NCBI GenBank assembly: GCA_947165895.1
Contig: CAMVCB010000003.1
Location: 62,001-126,000 of the forward strand
DNA: 64,000 nucleotides
Reading direction: 5' to 3'
Origin: an uncultured Treponema sp.
GTDB lineage: Bacteria > Spirochaetota > Spirochaetia > Treponematales > Treponemataceae
How positions within the stretch are numbered: position 1 is the first letter of the stretch; each line of letters opens with the position of its first letter. Below, one piece after another: positions 26,376-34,819 of this stretch. A model generated the notes under the pieces. That model had not been told where the DNA came from and ran no database searches. It was given only the letters and a program-made list of their open reading frames with translations. The position numbers and the translations under genes were made by a program.

Positions 26376-26939
26376 ATGGATATGGGCGATATTTTAAATC
26401 AGTGGGATTCATATCAGGCTGATAAAATCAGAAAACAGAAGGAAAGCGGCAAAAATCAGGTTTCCCACAAAAAGGCAAACGCCCCTACCCCTGAAGAAAA
26501 AGCCCGGGCCGCAGAAAGAGATTTTGAAGCTCAGATGCGTAAGGCTAACGAACAGAAAATTAATCCTATGGAGCTCTGGCTGCGCCGTTACGGTACAATT
26601 GATAAAGATAAAATAGCAGAAGAAGACGAGCTTAAAAACCGTGAGAGTGACAGAAATTATCTGATTTCCATGCAGCCGGAAGCAAGAATTGATTTACACG
26701 GTCTTCATCAGGATGAAGCTTATGAACGCCTCAACAATTTTATTGCTGACTGCAAGCTTCGCGGACTTAAAAAAGTTCTGATTGTGCACGGAAAAGGAAT
26801 CCATACTCATGGAAGTGATCCTGTTTTGGGTGAACTTGTCAGAAAATTCATTGAAAGGGATAAGCGCTGCGGAACATCTGGTCATCCAAAAATGAAATCA
26901 GAGGGTGGAAGCGGCGCAACCTGGGTAATTCTTAAATAA
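26376..26939 (+). CDS. Smr domain protein
   Basis: Protein of 187 residues with a charged, coil-forming N-terminal half and a C-terminal Smr domain, as in MutS2 C-termini. Key motifs are IDLHGLHQDEAYERL near residue 108 and IVHGKGIHT, GSGATWVIL towards the end. Smr domains nick or cleave branched DNA or RNA. AAGGGGG lies close before the ATG at 26376. It follows the Bat cluster by 26 bp and may be the last gene of that transcript. No hairpin follows, only T-rich DNA. Confidence 0.9.
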   Translation: MDMGDILNQWDSYQADKIRKQKESGKNQVSHKKANAPTPEEKARAAERDFEAQMRKANEQKINPMELWLRRYGTIDKDKIAEEDELKNRESDRNYLISMQPEARIDLHGLHQDEAYERLNNFIADCKLRGLKKVLIVHGKGIHTHGSDPVLGELVRKFIERDKRCGTSGHPKMKSEGGSGATWVILK

Positions 26940-27019
26940 ATCCTATTTTTTTTTACTTTTTTTTATATTTTTTTCTCAAAACATTGCCGGAATTTGGAGT
27001 TTTTTGCCTATATTAAGGT

Positions 27020-28075
27020 ATGAAACAATTAATTTTACTTTTCTGGCTGCTGACATTTTTAAGTTCCTGTACCTTGAGTGATTGCGGCGGTGAGGGAGTC
27101 TCATCTTCCAGCGCCTCCTCCCGCAGAGCAAGTGACACCACAGGCGGGCCTGCACTGACAGACTCACAGGCATTTTCTCTTGTAAACTGGAACGTCCAGA
27201 CCTTTTTTGACGGCGTTACAGAAGGCTGCGAATACAGTGATTTTAAATCGGCGGCAAAATGGACTAACAGCAAATATTACACCCGTCTGCAAAGACTTTG
27301 CGAGGTTATGGCACATCTTAATGCAGATATTTTTGTATTTGAAGAAATTGAAAATGAGGGTATTTTACATGACATTGCAAATCAGTTTGCAGGTAACTCC
27401 TGGGATTCATCTAAAAACTGGACTTACTGCGCTTTTTCAAAAGAAAAAAATTCTTCAATAGGCTGCGCAGTCCTGTCAAAATTTCCCCTTTTTGGACTTA
27501 AAACCCATTCATTAGATATCCGCAGTCAAAAAGAAAAGCAGCCTTCAATGCGCCCCCTGCTGGAAATTTCAGTATCCGTCAAGGGCCGGGAAGTCCGTCT
27601 TCTGGTAAATCACTGGAAGTCAAAGACAGGCGGCGAAGAAGAAAGCCAAATCTGGCGTGACTGGCAGGAGGCTAATTTATGTTACAGGCTGGGAAAAGTG
27701 GCGGAGGAAGGACAGCTGCCCTGTATAATCTGCGGAGATTTCAACCGGGATATAAGGGAATTCTGCCTGGTAGAAGACGGCTCCCGTACGGAAGGAAATA
27801 TTAAACTACGCGGCAAGCAGCCTGTAAGAATTTATTCTCCCTGGCTTACAGAAGGCGGAGGATTTTCATCCGAAATCGGAAGCTACTACTACAAGGGAAG
27901 CTGGGAGCGAATCGACCACATTTTCAGCTTTGGCAGGGCAAGAATTGCGGCCTTCTCTCCCCGCTCCCAGGCCCCCTGGGCAAACGAGGACAAAACTCCT
28001 TTCGCCTATAAAATCTATAACGGCAGCGGCTATTCCGACCACCTTCCGGTCATGGCAAATGTGGTGGTGGAGTGA
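27020..28075 (+). CDS. Endonuclease/exonuclease/phosphatase-family lipoprotein
   Basis: Predicted lipoprotein of 351 residues with a signal ending LTFLSSC, then a Ser-rich linker and an EEP-fold domain. Active-site motifs in order: LVNWNVQTFF, FEEIEN, NHWKSK, CGDFNRD, RIDHIF and GYSDHLPV. It could be an extracytoplasmic nuclease or phosphodiesterase; the substrate is unknown. TATATT (27009-27014) ends 5 nt before the ATG, another short-leader layout. Its stop directly abuts the stop of the convergent methylase gene, with zero bases between. Confidence 0.87.
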   Translation: MKQLILLFWLLTFLSSCTLSDCGGEGVSSSSASSRRASDTTGGPALTDSQAFSLVNWNVQTFFDGVTEGCEYSDFKSAAKWTNSKYYTRLQRLCEVMAHLNADIFVFEEIENEGILHDIANQFAGNSWDSSKNWTYCAFSKEKNSSIGCAVLSKFPLFGLKTHSLDIRSQKEKQPSMRPLLEISVSVKGREVRLLVNHWKSKTGGEEESQIWRDWQEANLCYRLGKVAEEGQLPCIICGDFNRDIREFCLVEDGSRTEGNIKLRGKQPVRIYSPWLTEGGGFSSEIGSYYYKGSWERIDHIFSFGRARIAAFSPRSQAPWANEDKTPFAYKIYNGSGYSDHLPVMANVVVE

Positions 28076-29278
28076 TTAAAACTTCCTTACCAGAAACAAA
28101 TATTCCTTTACGTGGATTTCGCGGGCTTTGAGGTTGCGGCTGCCGCGGAAGGTGTTGTACCTGGATTCAAGGACCTGAACAGAGCCTACCTGAGAAAGAA
28201 GGGCTATCATGTCGTCTTTGGGGATGAAGCCTTCGGAATTAAAGGAAACCAGAACATAGCGGGCGCGGACGTTTTTTACCAGCTCCAGAAAGGAGGCGGC
28301 AACCTGGCGTTTTTTGTTGTAGGCAGAGCGGTTCCAGTTGCGGGGGATGCCGGAAACACGACTGATTGCATCTTCGTCGGGTTCTTTGTAATCTGCGACA
28401 AGGTTGAGCATAAAGTAATTTGAACCGTAAGGATGCTGATTGTAAGGCGGATCAAAATAAGCCAGGTCATAGAGGAGACTGGAAGAGGCAGAGCCATTTG
28501 AAGAAAGTTCTTTCAGCGGAGCATACAATTCCTCTGAAGTTACCAGCTCGTTGGCATTACAGTTAAAAACCTGACTCTGGCAGGAATAATTACTGAATAC
28601 AGGAAGCTTGAGTTCAATTTTACCTAAAATTCGGCTTAGGGCATCCTTTCCATTGCCGCCGAACTGGCCGACCCCGGTTCGGGAATTTTTGTAAAAGCCC
28701 TTGAAAATGCCTGCCGTATTTGCGTGAATGCTTGCTTCAGAAAGAAGGGGGGCAATAAAAAAATGACGGAGCTCTGCAGGCACCATTTCATCTATCAGCT
28801 GTCTTGCATAGTCCAGGCAGGCGGCATTATATCTGGTGTAAAAACAGCGGTCTGTTTTCTGTATGTTATTTTCATCATGCGGAGCGTAGAGGCGGCTTAT
28901 AAATCCAGGCTGGCAGGGGGCAGCTCCTGACGCCCGCCCCAGCTCAAAAGCAGCCAGGCGCTGCTGAAGGGCGGTGACCAGACTTTGATAAAGCTGTGTG
29001 ATGCGGGCGGCAGGAATATCATCCTTGTCGGAAAGATAACAGCGGTTGATTAAAACCGAGTAGGCTTCCATGTCGTTTGCGGCAATAAAAGTTGCAAACT
29101 GCTTGAGATAGCGGGAAACAATACCGCTTCCGGAAAATAAATCCAGGCAGGTAAGTTTTTCCTTGCCAAGCTCGCGGCGGACAAGCTCAAGACCCTGGCC
29201 GATAAAGGGCAGGAGGGCCCGCTTGTTTCCTATGTAGGTGATGAGCTGCTCTGTGAGAAAGGCCGGATTTTCTGTCAT
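28076..29278 (-). CDS. D12-class adenine-specific DNA methyltransferase
   Basis: SAM-dependent N6-adenine methylase of 400 residues. Motif X-like YIGNKRALLPFI is near residue 15, motif I is CLDLFSGSGIVSRYLK near residue 45, and motif IV is AYFDPPYNQHPYGSNYF near residue 270. This is the alpha-group order, with the target-recognition region between motifs I and IV. No restriction endonuclease gene is adjacent, so it is probably an orphan with regulatory or protective use. Its ATG overlaps the aroA stop by 4 bp, an unusual housekeeping partner. Confidence 0.9.
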   Translation of the reverse strand: MTENPAFLTEQLITYIGNKRALLPFIGQGLELVRRELGKEKLTCLDLFSGSGIVSRYLKQFATFIAANDMEAYSVLINRCYLSDKDDIPAARITQLYQSLVTALQQRLAAFELGRASGAAPCQPGFISRLYAPHDENNIQKTDRCFYTRYNAACLDYARQLIDEMVPAELRHFFIAPLLSEASIHANTAGIFKGFYKNSRTGVGQFGGNGKDALSRILGKIELKLPVFSNYSCQSQVFNCNANELVTSEELYAPLKELSSNGSASSSLLYDLAYFDPPYNQHPYGSNYFMLNLVADYKEPDEDAISRVSGIPRNWNRSAYNKKRQVAASFLELVKNVRARYVLVSFNSEGFIPKDDMIALLSQVGSVQVLESRYNTFRGSRNLKAREIHVKEYLFLVRKF

Positions 29279-30681
29279 ACTTCTTTAAAACCCGCGCCGA
29301 TTCCGTTCATTACTTCAAAAAAGCCCGGGAAGGAAACGCTGCAGCATTCGGCATCATTTATGATTACGCTTTGTCCGGCCGGAAGACCAAGGCCAAGGCA
29401 GGCAAGGCTCATTGCAATACGGTGATCTTTATATGATTCAACTTCGCCGCCGTGAAGGCCGGCTCCTCCCTCGTGACCGTTAATAATAAGGCAGTCATCG
29501 CCTTCTTCTATGTCGGCACCAAGTTTACGCAGTTCTGTTTTCATTGCCCAGATTCGGTCGGTTTCTTTTTTTCGGCAGATTTCTACGTCTGTGATAACAG
29601 TTCTGCCTTCTATAAAGCAGGCTGCCACCGCAAGGGCACAGATTGCGTCCGGAAAAGGAGAAATTGTTACGCGGAATTCAGCGCCCGGAAGTTTTTTTGC
29701 GGAAAGACCTTTGCCGCCTTTGTGGCCGCGGACAGTCAGAGTACAGTCCTTTTTATTCCATTCAATGTCGGCGCCGACGCTTTGCAAAACTTCAACGATT
29801 TTATCATCGCCCTGGCTGCCGGAACCGTCAATTCCTTCTATTACAACTGTGCTTCCGCTGACAAGGGCAGCTACCAGAGGAAAGGCTACGGCTTCCCAGT
29901 CAGATGGAACGGTTTTATCAAAGGCTTTGATTGCGACTGGGCCTGTCACGGAGATTTTTTTGAAATCATCGCTGATTGTGCATGGGACGCCTACGCTTTC
30001 AAGCCAGATTTTTGTCATTGTAAGATATGGCGTTTCTTTAGGGTCTGTAAGATTTATATGAAGAGTGCCGTTCAGCCGGCTAGTTGCCATCATAAAGCCG
30101 CTGATGTACTGGGAAAGCTTTCCGTCTGTGGTCAAGCTTTTATTTACGTCGATCGGGCCGCAAAACTTAAAAGGAGGAGTTACGCTGCCTTCCTCAAGAC
30201 AGCTCGCCTGGCCGCCCAGCTGATTTAATGCATCAATAAGATGATTTACAGGCCGCTTGCAGATTGATTCGTCGCCCGTGAAGGTACATTGACCCGCCAG
30301 AGTAGACAAAACCGGACACAAAAAGTACATGAGGGAGCCGGAATTTCCTACGTCGATTACGCCGGCCGGCAAGTGAAGGTTTTTGCCGGCACCGTGAACG
30401 GTCCAGACCGCCGGGGAAGAAGCCCCCTGCCCGCAGTCAGAAGCAGACATCCCTGCCCCACCGGAGCCTGAGCCGCTGCCAGTTTCCGGCAGAATAACCT
30501 CGGCACCAATCTGCTTTACAGCCTGAACAGTAGAAAGACAATCGTTACTTGGAAGGGGATTTTTAATATGGGAAGTACCCTCTGCAAGAGTTGCTAAAAT
30601 AAGCGCCCTGATTGTGTGGCTTTTTGAGCCCGGAACGCTAACATGGCCGGATAAAACAGAATTCTGCGAGCTGATTTTCAT
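29275..30681 (-). CDS. aroA: 3-phosphoshikimate 1-carboxyvinyltransferase (EPSP synthase)
   Basis: Shikimate-pathway enzyme joining PEP and shikimate-3-phosphate. Supporting motifs: VPGSKSHTIRALILATLAEG near residue 17, KRPVNHLIDALNQLGG, LSQYISGFMMA, GSQGDDKIVEVL and SYKDHRIAMSLA. At 468 residues it is longer than usual (about 430). About 30 extra residues near 66-95 are Gly/Ser-rich. The PEP-site GNAGTxxR loop reads GNSGSLMYF, without the Arg. TAAACT (30691-30696, minus) lies 9 nt before the ATG and there is no clear ribosome site. Confidence 0.93.
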   Translation of the reverse strand: MKISSQNSVLSGHVSVPGSKSHTIRALILATLAEGTSHIKNPLPSNDCLSTVQAVKQIGAEVILPETGSGSGSGGAGMSASDCGQGASSPAVWTVHGAGKNLHLPAGVIDVGNSGSLMYFLCPVLSTLAGQCTFTGDESICKRPVNHLIDALNQLGGQASCLEEGSVTPPFKFCGPIDVNKSLTTDGKLSQYISGFMMATSRLNGTLHINLTDPKETPYLTMTKIWLESVGVPCTISDDFKKISVTGPVAIKAFDKTVPSDWEAVAFPLVAALVSGSTVVIEGIDGSGSQGDDKIVEVLQSVGADIEWNKKDCTLTVRGHKGGKGLSAKKLPGAEFRVTISPFPDAICALAVAACFIEGRTVITDVEICRKKETDRIWAMKTELRKLGADIEEGDDCLIINGHEGGAGLHGGEVESYKDHRIAMSLACLGLGLPAGQSVIINDAECCSVSFPGFFEVMNGIGAGFKEV

Positions 30682-30740
30682 AGTAAATTCAGTTTATCAG
30701 ATTTCAAATTTCTGTGAAAGTATGGAAGATAAAAGAAACA

Positions 30741-30769
30741 TTGCGACCTTCGCAAATATCTGTTAAAAT
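30741..30769 (+). promoter_or_regulatory. Promoter of the purH homologue
   Basis: TTGCGA (30741-30746), a 17-bp spacer and TAAAAT (30764-30769). The ATG at 30777 is 7 nt after the -10, so the predicted transcript begins at the start codon. Confidence 0.7.
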
Positions 30770-30776
30770 CTTTGTT

Positions 30777-32402
30777 ATGACAAAAAGGGCACTTATACAT
30801 GTTGATGATACCGAAAACATTGTAGAATTCGCACAGTTTTTGACATCAACAGGCTGGACAATAGTTTCTGCAAACAAAACTGAAGAGCTGCTTAGAAAAA
30901 ATCATGTCACAGTAACACGAACTATGGCTCTTTCTACCGACGTTGCTTACGCCCAGGATATCACCAGAATTATAAATGATGTTGTTGCAACCCGAATTCC
31001 AGATGGTGAATATCAGGCATCCTTCCAGCAGGAAGAACAGACCAACAACATCTTCATCGTCTGCATAAATATTACTCCTTTTTACGATATAGACGTAAGC
31101 AGTTTTGACATTAAAACCTGTGATTACAGGATTTCTTCTATTCTGCGCTATGCTTTTTACAATTACGAAAATGTTCTTGTCTTAACAGACCCTAAGGATT
31201 ATAAAGAAGCAATTCTTCAGCTCAGGACAGATAACATTTCCCCGGATTTCAGGCTTTACCTTGCCCAAAAGGCACTGAACCTTGTTGCCGCCTATGATTC
31301 TGGAATTTCACACTCACTTGCAAAGCAGACTCCTCTTGCTTCAAATTTTCCGCTTTATGCAACCTACCCCCTCAAGCTTCAGGCTCACCTAAAGCAGGGC
31401 TCTAACAAGCATCAGCTTGCAGGATTTTACACCCTTCCGGGCAGTGCAAATCTCCCTGTTTTTGAAAACTGTTCTGCAAGTGATCTTGATTACCTCTGTC
31501 TTTGCGATGTTACAATGTGCTGGGAAATTCTGAACACCCTCTACGGGCTTTTGAAAATTCAGTACACGGTAAAATCCACCAATGCAGATAATTATGATTT
31601 TACGACTCAGTTTACCCCGCTTTCCGGCAAGGTTTTCACTTTTGCAGTAAAATTTAATAACCTTTTGAGCGCCTCTCTGGGCGGAAATATCCTTGAATCT
31701 TTTGCAAAAACTTACACTTATGATTTGCCTCATATCCGTGATGCAGTTTTGGGAAGTACAGCCGTAATTGACGGCCGTGCCGCCGAAGCAATCATAAACG
31801 GAAGCTTTATTGCTGTAATTGCTCCTGATTTTACAAAGGAAGCAAAAAAGATTTTTACACAGCGCCCCGGAATCAAGCTGATTTATTCTTCAAATGAATC
31901 AAAAAACCGCTTCGAGGCACGTTTTGTCTACGGCGGATTTTTAATTCAGCAGCCTGACAAAACGATTTTTGACCACTGGTATATCAAAACAAGAACCCGT
32001 CCGTCACAGATTAAATCTGATCAGCTGGCTTTTGGTATGCTGCTTGCACTCAAAACCCGCTCCTACAGCGTAATTCTGATTAAAGACAATTCGATTGCCG
32101 GAATTGCTCAGGGCTGCGTTTCGGTGGAAAAGGCTCTGGGCGAAGTTCTCTATTCAGCCCGGGAGCATGCAGTATCCTGCGGACGAAGCACAGATTTTAA
32201 TCCGTCCGACAATCCTGTTGCTGACGTTCTTATCTGCGATGAGAAGATTCACTTTGGAGTGGAGATTAAAGCACTTATAGATCTGGGAGTTTCCGCAATT
32301 ATTGAAACCGGGGGTACCCTTGAAGATAATGAATTTATCAACTATTGTGAAGAAAAGAATGTTTCTTTAATTTTTACAGGTATTACACATATAAGTTTAT
32401 AA
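30777..32402 (+). CDS. Divergent PurH homologue (AICAR transformylase/IMP cyclohydrolase family)
   Basis: A 541-residue protein aligning by pattern with PurH from end to end. The N-terminal RALIHVDDTENIVEFAQFL parallels the MGS-like RALLSVSDKTG start. VLTDPKDYKEAI and AAYDSGISHSL fit the linker. The C-terminal SDQLAFGMLLALKT, SIAGIAQG, EIKALIDLGVSAIIETGGT and LIFTGITHISL fit the transformylase end. Catalytic signatures appear lost: no STGGT, no GRVKTLHPK, and YGENPHQ reads QGSNKHQ. No KHxxPxG is seen. It may be a fast-evolving enzyme or an inactive relative. The start at 30777 sits 7 nt after a strong -10. Confidence 0.75.
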   Translation: MTKRALIHVDDTENIVEFAQFLTSTGWTIVSANKTEELLRKNHVTVTRTMALSTDVAYAQDITRIINDVVATRIPDGEYQASFQQEEQTNNIFIVCINITPFYDIDVSSFDIKTCDYRISSILRYAFYNYENVLVLTDPKDYKEAILQLRTDNISPDFRLYLAQKALNLVAAYDSGISHSLAKQTPLASNFPLYATYPLKLQAHLKQGSNKHQLAGFYTLPGSANLPVFENCSASDLDYLCLCDVTMCWEILNTLYGLLKIQYTVKSTNADNYDFTTQFTPLSGKVFTFAVKFNNLLSASLGGNILESFAKTYTYDLPHIRDAVLGSTAVIDGRAAEAIINGSFIAVIAPDFTKEAKKIFTQRPGIKLIYSSNESKNRFEARFVYGGFLIQQPDKTIFDHWYIKTRTRPSQIKSDQLAFGMLLALKTRSYSVILIKDNSIAGIAQGCVSVEKALGEVLYSAREHAVSCGRSTDFNPSDNPVADVLICDEKIHFGVEIKALIDLGVSAIIETGGTLEDNEFINYCEEKNVSLIFTGITHISL

Positions 32403-32411
32403 GGATTTTTT

Positions 32412-33488
32412 ATGCTTTTTTATTTGGGTCAATATTTAAAAGAATTTTTTGGACCGGCAAGACTTTTCACTTCATTCACTGTTCTGATTGTTGTTGCCCT
32501 TTATCTTGGATTTTTTCTTTCAGTAAATCTGATTCCAAAATTTTACAATCTTTTACCGCATGACCGCGGCCGTGAATTTACGATTAAGGAAAATGCCGAA
32601 GCCGCAAAAGGAAAGCCTACAGGAGCAGGAAGTGTTTTTATCACGACATTTGTGCTCCTATGCTTTTTGCTCATACCTATGTCTTTTACTCAGATTTCAG
32701 TAATGGTTCTTACCTGGATTACTATGCTCACTGGTTTTCTTGATGACAGAAGTACAAGCTCCTGGGGAGAATACCTGAAAGGTTTCCTTGATCTTGTAAT
32801 TGGAATTGTCGCTTCAGTCATACTTTACAATGAACTTGCAAAACTCAGTCCGAATGGAATTGTAAATTTCTGGCTTCCTTTCTTATCAACCCCTGTTGCG
32901 GTAAACAGAATCGTTTTCATTATCATCAGTACTATAATGATATGGGCCTCTATCAATACAACAAATTGTACAGACGGTGTTGACGGACTTTCAGGAACCC
33001 TTGTTTTGATTGCTCTTTTGACTTTAGGCTGCGTATTCTACTTTATTCTTGGTCACAAGGATATTGCGGACTATCTTCTTGTTCCTCATTTTTCATTTGG
33101 TGCCCGCTGGGCGGTTATGATTTTTGCCCTGGCCGGAGTTGTAATGGGTTACCTCTGGCACAACGCATTCCCAAGCCAGTGTCTCATGGGTGATGCAGGA
33201 AGCCGTGCTCTTGGATTCTTTATCGGAATCTGCGTTATGGCAAGCGGAAACCCATTTCTGATACTTGCAACATCATCAATCATCTTTATTAACGGAGGAA
33301 TGGGACTTTTAAAAGTATTTCTGCTTCGTTTCTTTAAGATAAAGATTTTTTCTACGATAAGATTTCCTCTGCATGACCACATGAGAAAAAATCACGGCTG
33401 GTCGCCAACTCAAGTTCTTTTGAAGTTTATGATTATGCAGATTTTGATTTCAATTATTCTTCTTGGAATGTTCTTTAAAATAAGATAA
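32412..33488 (+). CDS. mraY: Phospho-N-acetylmuramoyl-pentapeptide transferase
   Basis: Multi-pass inner-membrane enzyme of 358 residues that makes lipid I from undecaprenyl phosphate and UDP-MurNAc-pentapeptide. About ten hydrophobic helices are visible. Motifs: LTGFLDDRS near residue 112, NTTNCTDGVDGLSG near 180, WHNAFPSQCLMGDAGSRALG near 250 and FPLHDHMRKNHGW near 320. The His-rich last motif supports MraY rather than WecA. It starts 10 bp after the purH homologue and ends at a strong terminator. It is not in a dcw cluster. Confidence 0.95.
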   Translation: MLFYLGQYLKEFFGPARLFTSFTVLIVVALYLGFFLSVNLIPKFYNLLPHDRGREFTIKENAEAAKGKPTGAGSVFITTFVLLCFLLIPMSFTQISVMVLTWITMLTGFLDDRSTSSWGEYLKGFLDLVIGIVASVILYNELAKLSPNGIVNFWLPFLSTPVAVNRIVFIIISTIMIWASINTTNCTDGVDGLSGTLVLIALLTLGCVFYFILGHKDIADYLLVPHFSFGARWAVMIFALAGVVMGYLWHNAFPSQCLMGDAGSRALGFFIGICVMASGNPFLILATSSIIFINGGMGLLKVFLLRFFKIKIFSTIRFPLHDHMRKNHGWSPTQVLLKFMIMQILISIILLGMFFKIR

Positions 33489-33525
33489 AAAAAGGCTGTC
33501 CCTTTTATGACGGACAGCCTTTTTT
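33487..33525. terminator. Bidirectional terminator between mraY and the M20 gene
   Basis: AAAGGCTGTCC (33491-33501) pairs with GGACAGCCTTT (33512-33522), flanked by an A-run and a T-run. It serves mraY on plus and the dipeptidase gene ending at 33534 on minus. Confidence 0.92.
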
Positions 33526-33533
33526 ACCGGAAA

Positions 33534-34745
33534 CTAATTAAAAAGTTCTACCAGAGTCATTGCATCTGCAAGAAGATTATCTACCTTACAGTATTCGTTA
33601 GGCTGGTGGGCCTGATCATCAAGGGTGCTCCATACGGCAGCATCAATTCCAAGACGTCGCAGCTCTGCGGCAACCGTTCCGCCACCAATTCCTATGCACT
33701 TTGCATCAATTCCGTGAACCTTTTTAAGGGCTGCGGCAAGTTTTTTTACAACCGGTGCATCTGACGGTGTCGCAGGAGATTCCGAGTGCTGAGGCAGCTC
33801 GTAATCAATCTTTACTCCATACCTTTCTGAAACTTCCTTACAGATTTCATCAACCTTAGACTGAACTTCCTTAAGTGTATAACATGGAAGGATGCGGCAG
33901 TCAAAGCAGCTGATGTCTTCACCCGGAATGATGTTTATTCCGTCTACATTCTTAAAGCGCATTGTTGGCTGGAAGGTTGAATATGGCGGTTCAAAAAGAG
34001 GATCCCTTTTATCAAATACTTTTTCCAGACCGTTTATGCGGAGGGCCAGATCACTTGCCGCAAGGCAGGCATTTGCACCGCTGTCAGGACGGGAACCGTG
34101 AGTCTGCTTTCCAAGTACCCTAACCTTAAGCCACATAAGATTTTTTTCTGCAATCTCAATCGTTTCGCCCTTAGGATCACCGCCGTCAGGAATCAGGATT
34201 AAATCTTCTTTTTTGAAAAGCTTTGTATTATTCAAAAGCCAGATCATTCCGTAATCACTTCCGCACTCTTCGTCAGCCGCAAAAAGCAGCTTGATTGTGT
34301 GAGAAGGCTTAATCTTATTCTGAATATAGTAAAGGGCCGCAAGTACACCGGAAACAAGTCCCTGCTGGTTATCCTCTACACCGCGTCCATACAGAATGCC
34401 GTCTTTTTCCACACATTCCCATGGATTAGTATTCCACAGCTTCAAGTCACCGGTCGGAACAACATCCATATGGGCGATTGACCATACAGTGTATTCATCA
34501 CTCTGACCAGGAATAGTTGCAACAAGATTAGGACGAAGGCCGGAAGATACCCGCGAATCAGGAGCATCAAACTGTTCAAGGTGCTCAAAACCGTGATCAG
34601 AAAGCCATTTTTTAAGAGCAGCACATTTTTCACTTTCTCCGTCTCCGCCGCTCTGAGGTGCCATTGCTTTTACAGATGTCAAAAGCTTTTCAAGTTCGAT
34701 TGCAAGGGCACGATTTTCATTCATAAATGTTTTTACATCAGTCAT
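33534..34745 (-). CDS. M20-family metallopeptidase (Sapep/PepV-like dipeptidase)
   Basis: Cytoplasmic zinc/manganese dipeptidase of 403 residues. Metal-site motifs: SIAHMDVVPTGD near residue 90, GRGVEDNQQG near 125, AADEECGSDYG near 160 and a C-terminal His in DDQAHQPNEY. The pattern fits Sapep-like dipeptidases, which take dipeptides including beta-Ala or Asp peptides. GAGG precedes the ATG. The gene is alone, with a terminator at its 3' end. Confidence 0.92.
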   Translation of the reverse strand: MTDVKTFMNENRALAIELEKLLTSVKAMAPQSGGDGESEKCAALKKWLSDHGFEHLEQFDAPDSRVSSGLRPNLVATIPGQSDEYTVWSIAHMDVVPTGDLKLWNTNPWECVEKDGILYGRGVEDNQQGLVSGVLAALYYIQNKIKPSHTIKLLFAADEECGSDYGMIWLLNNTKLFKKEDLILIPDGGDPKGETIEIAEKNLMWLKVRVLGKQTHGSRPDSGANACLAASDLALRINGLEKVFDKRDPLFEPPYSTFQPTMRFKNVDGINIIPGEDISCFDCRILPCYTLKEVQSKVDEICKEVSERYGVKIDYELPQHSESPATPSDAPVVKKLAAALKKVHGIDAKCIGIGGGTVAAELRRLGIDAAVWSTLDDQAHQPNEYCKVDNLLADAMTLVELFN

Positions 34746-34819
34746 AAAATCCTCAAAAAAATCAATATTATAAAGTTACTAAGATAAAGTTCATTTTTCA
34801 ATCAAAATAATAAAAAAGA

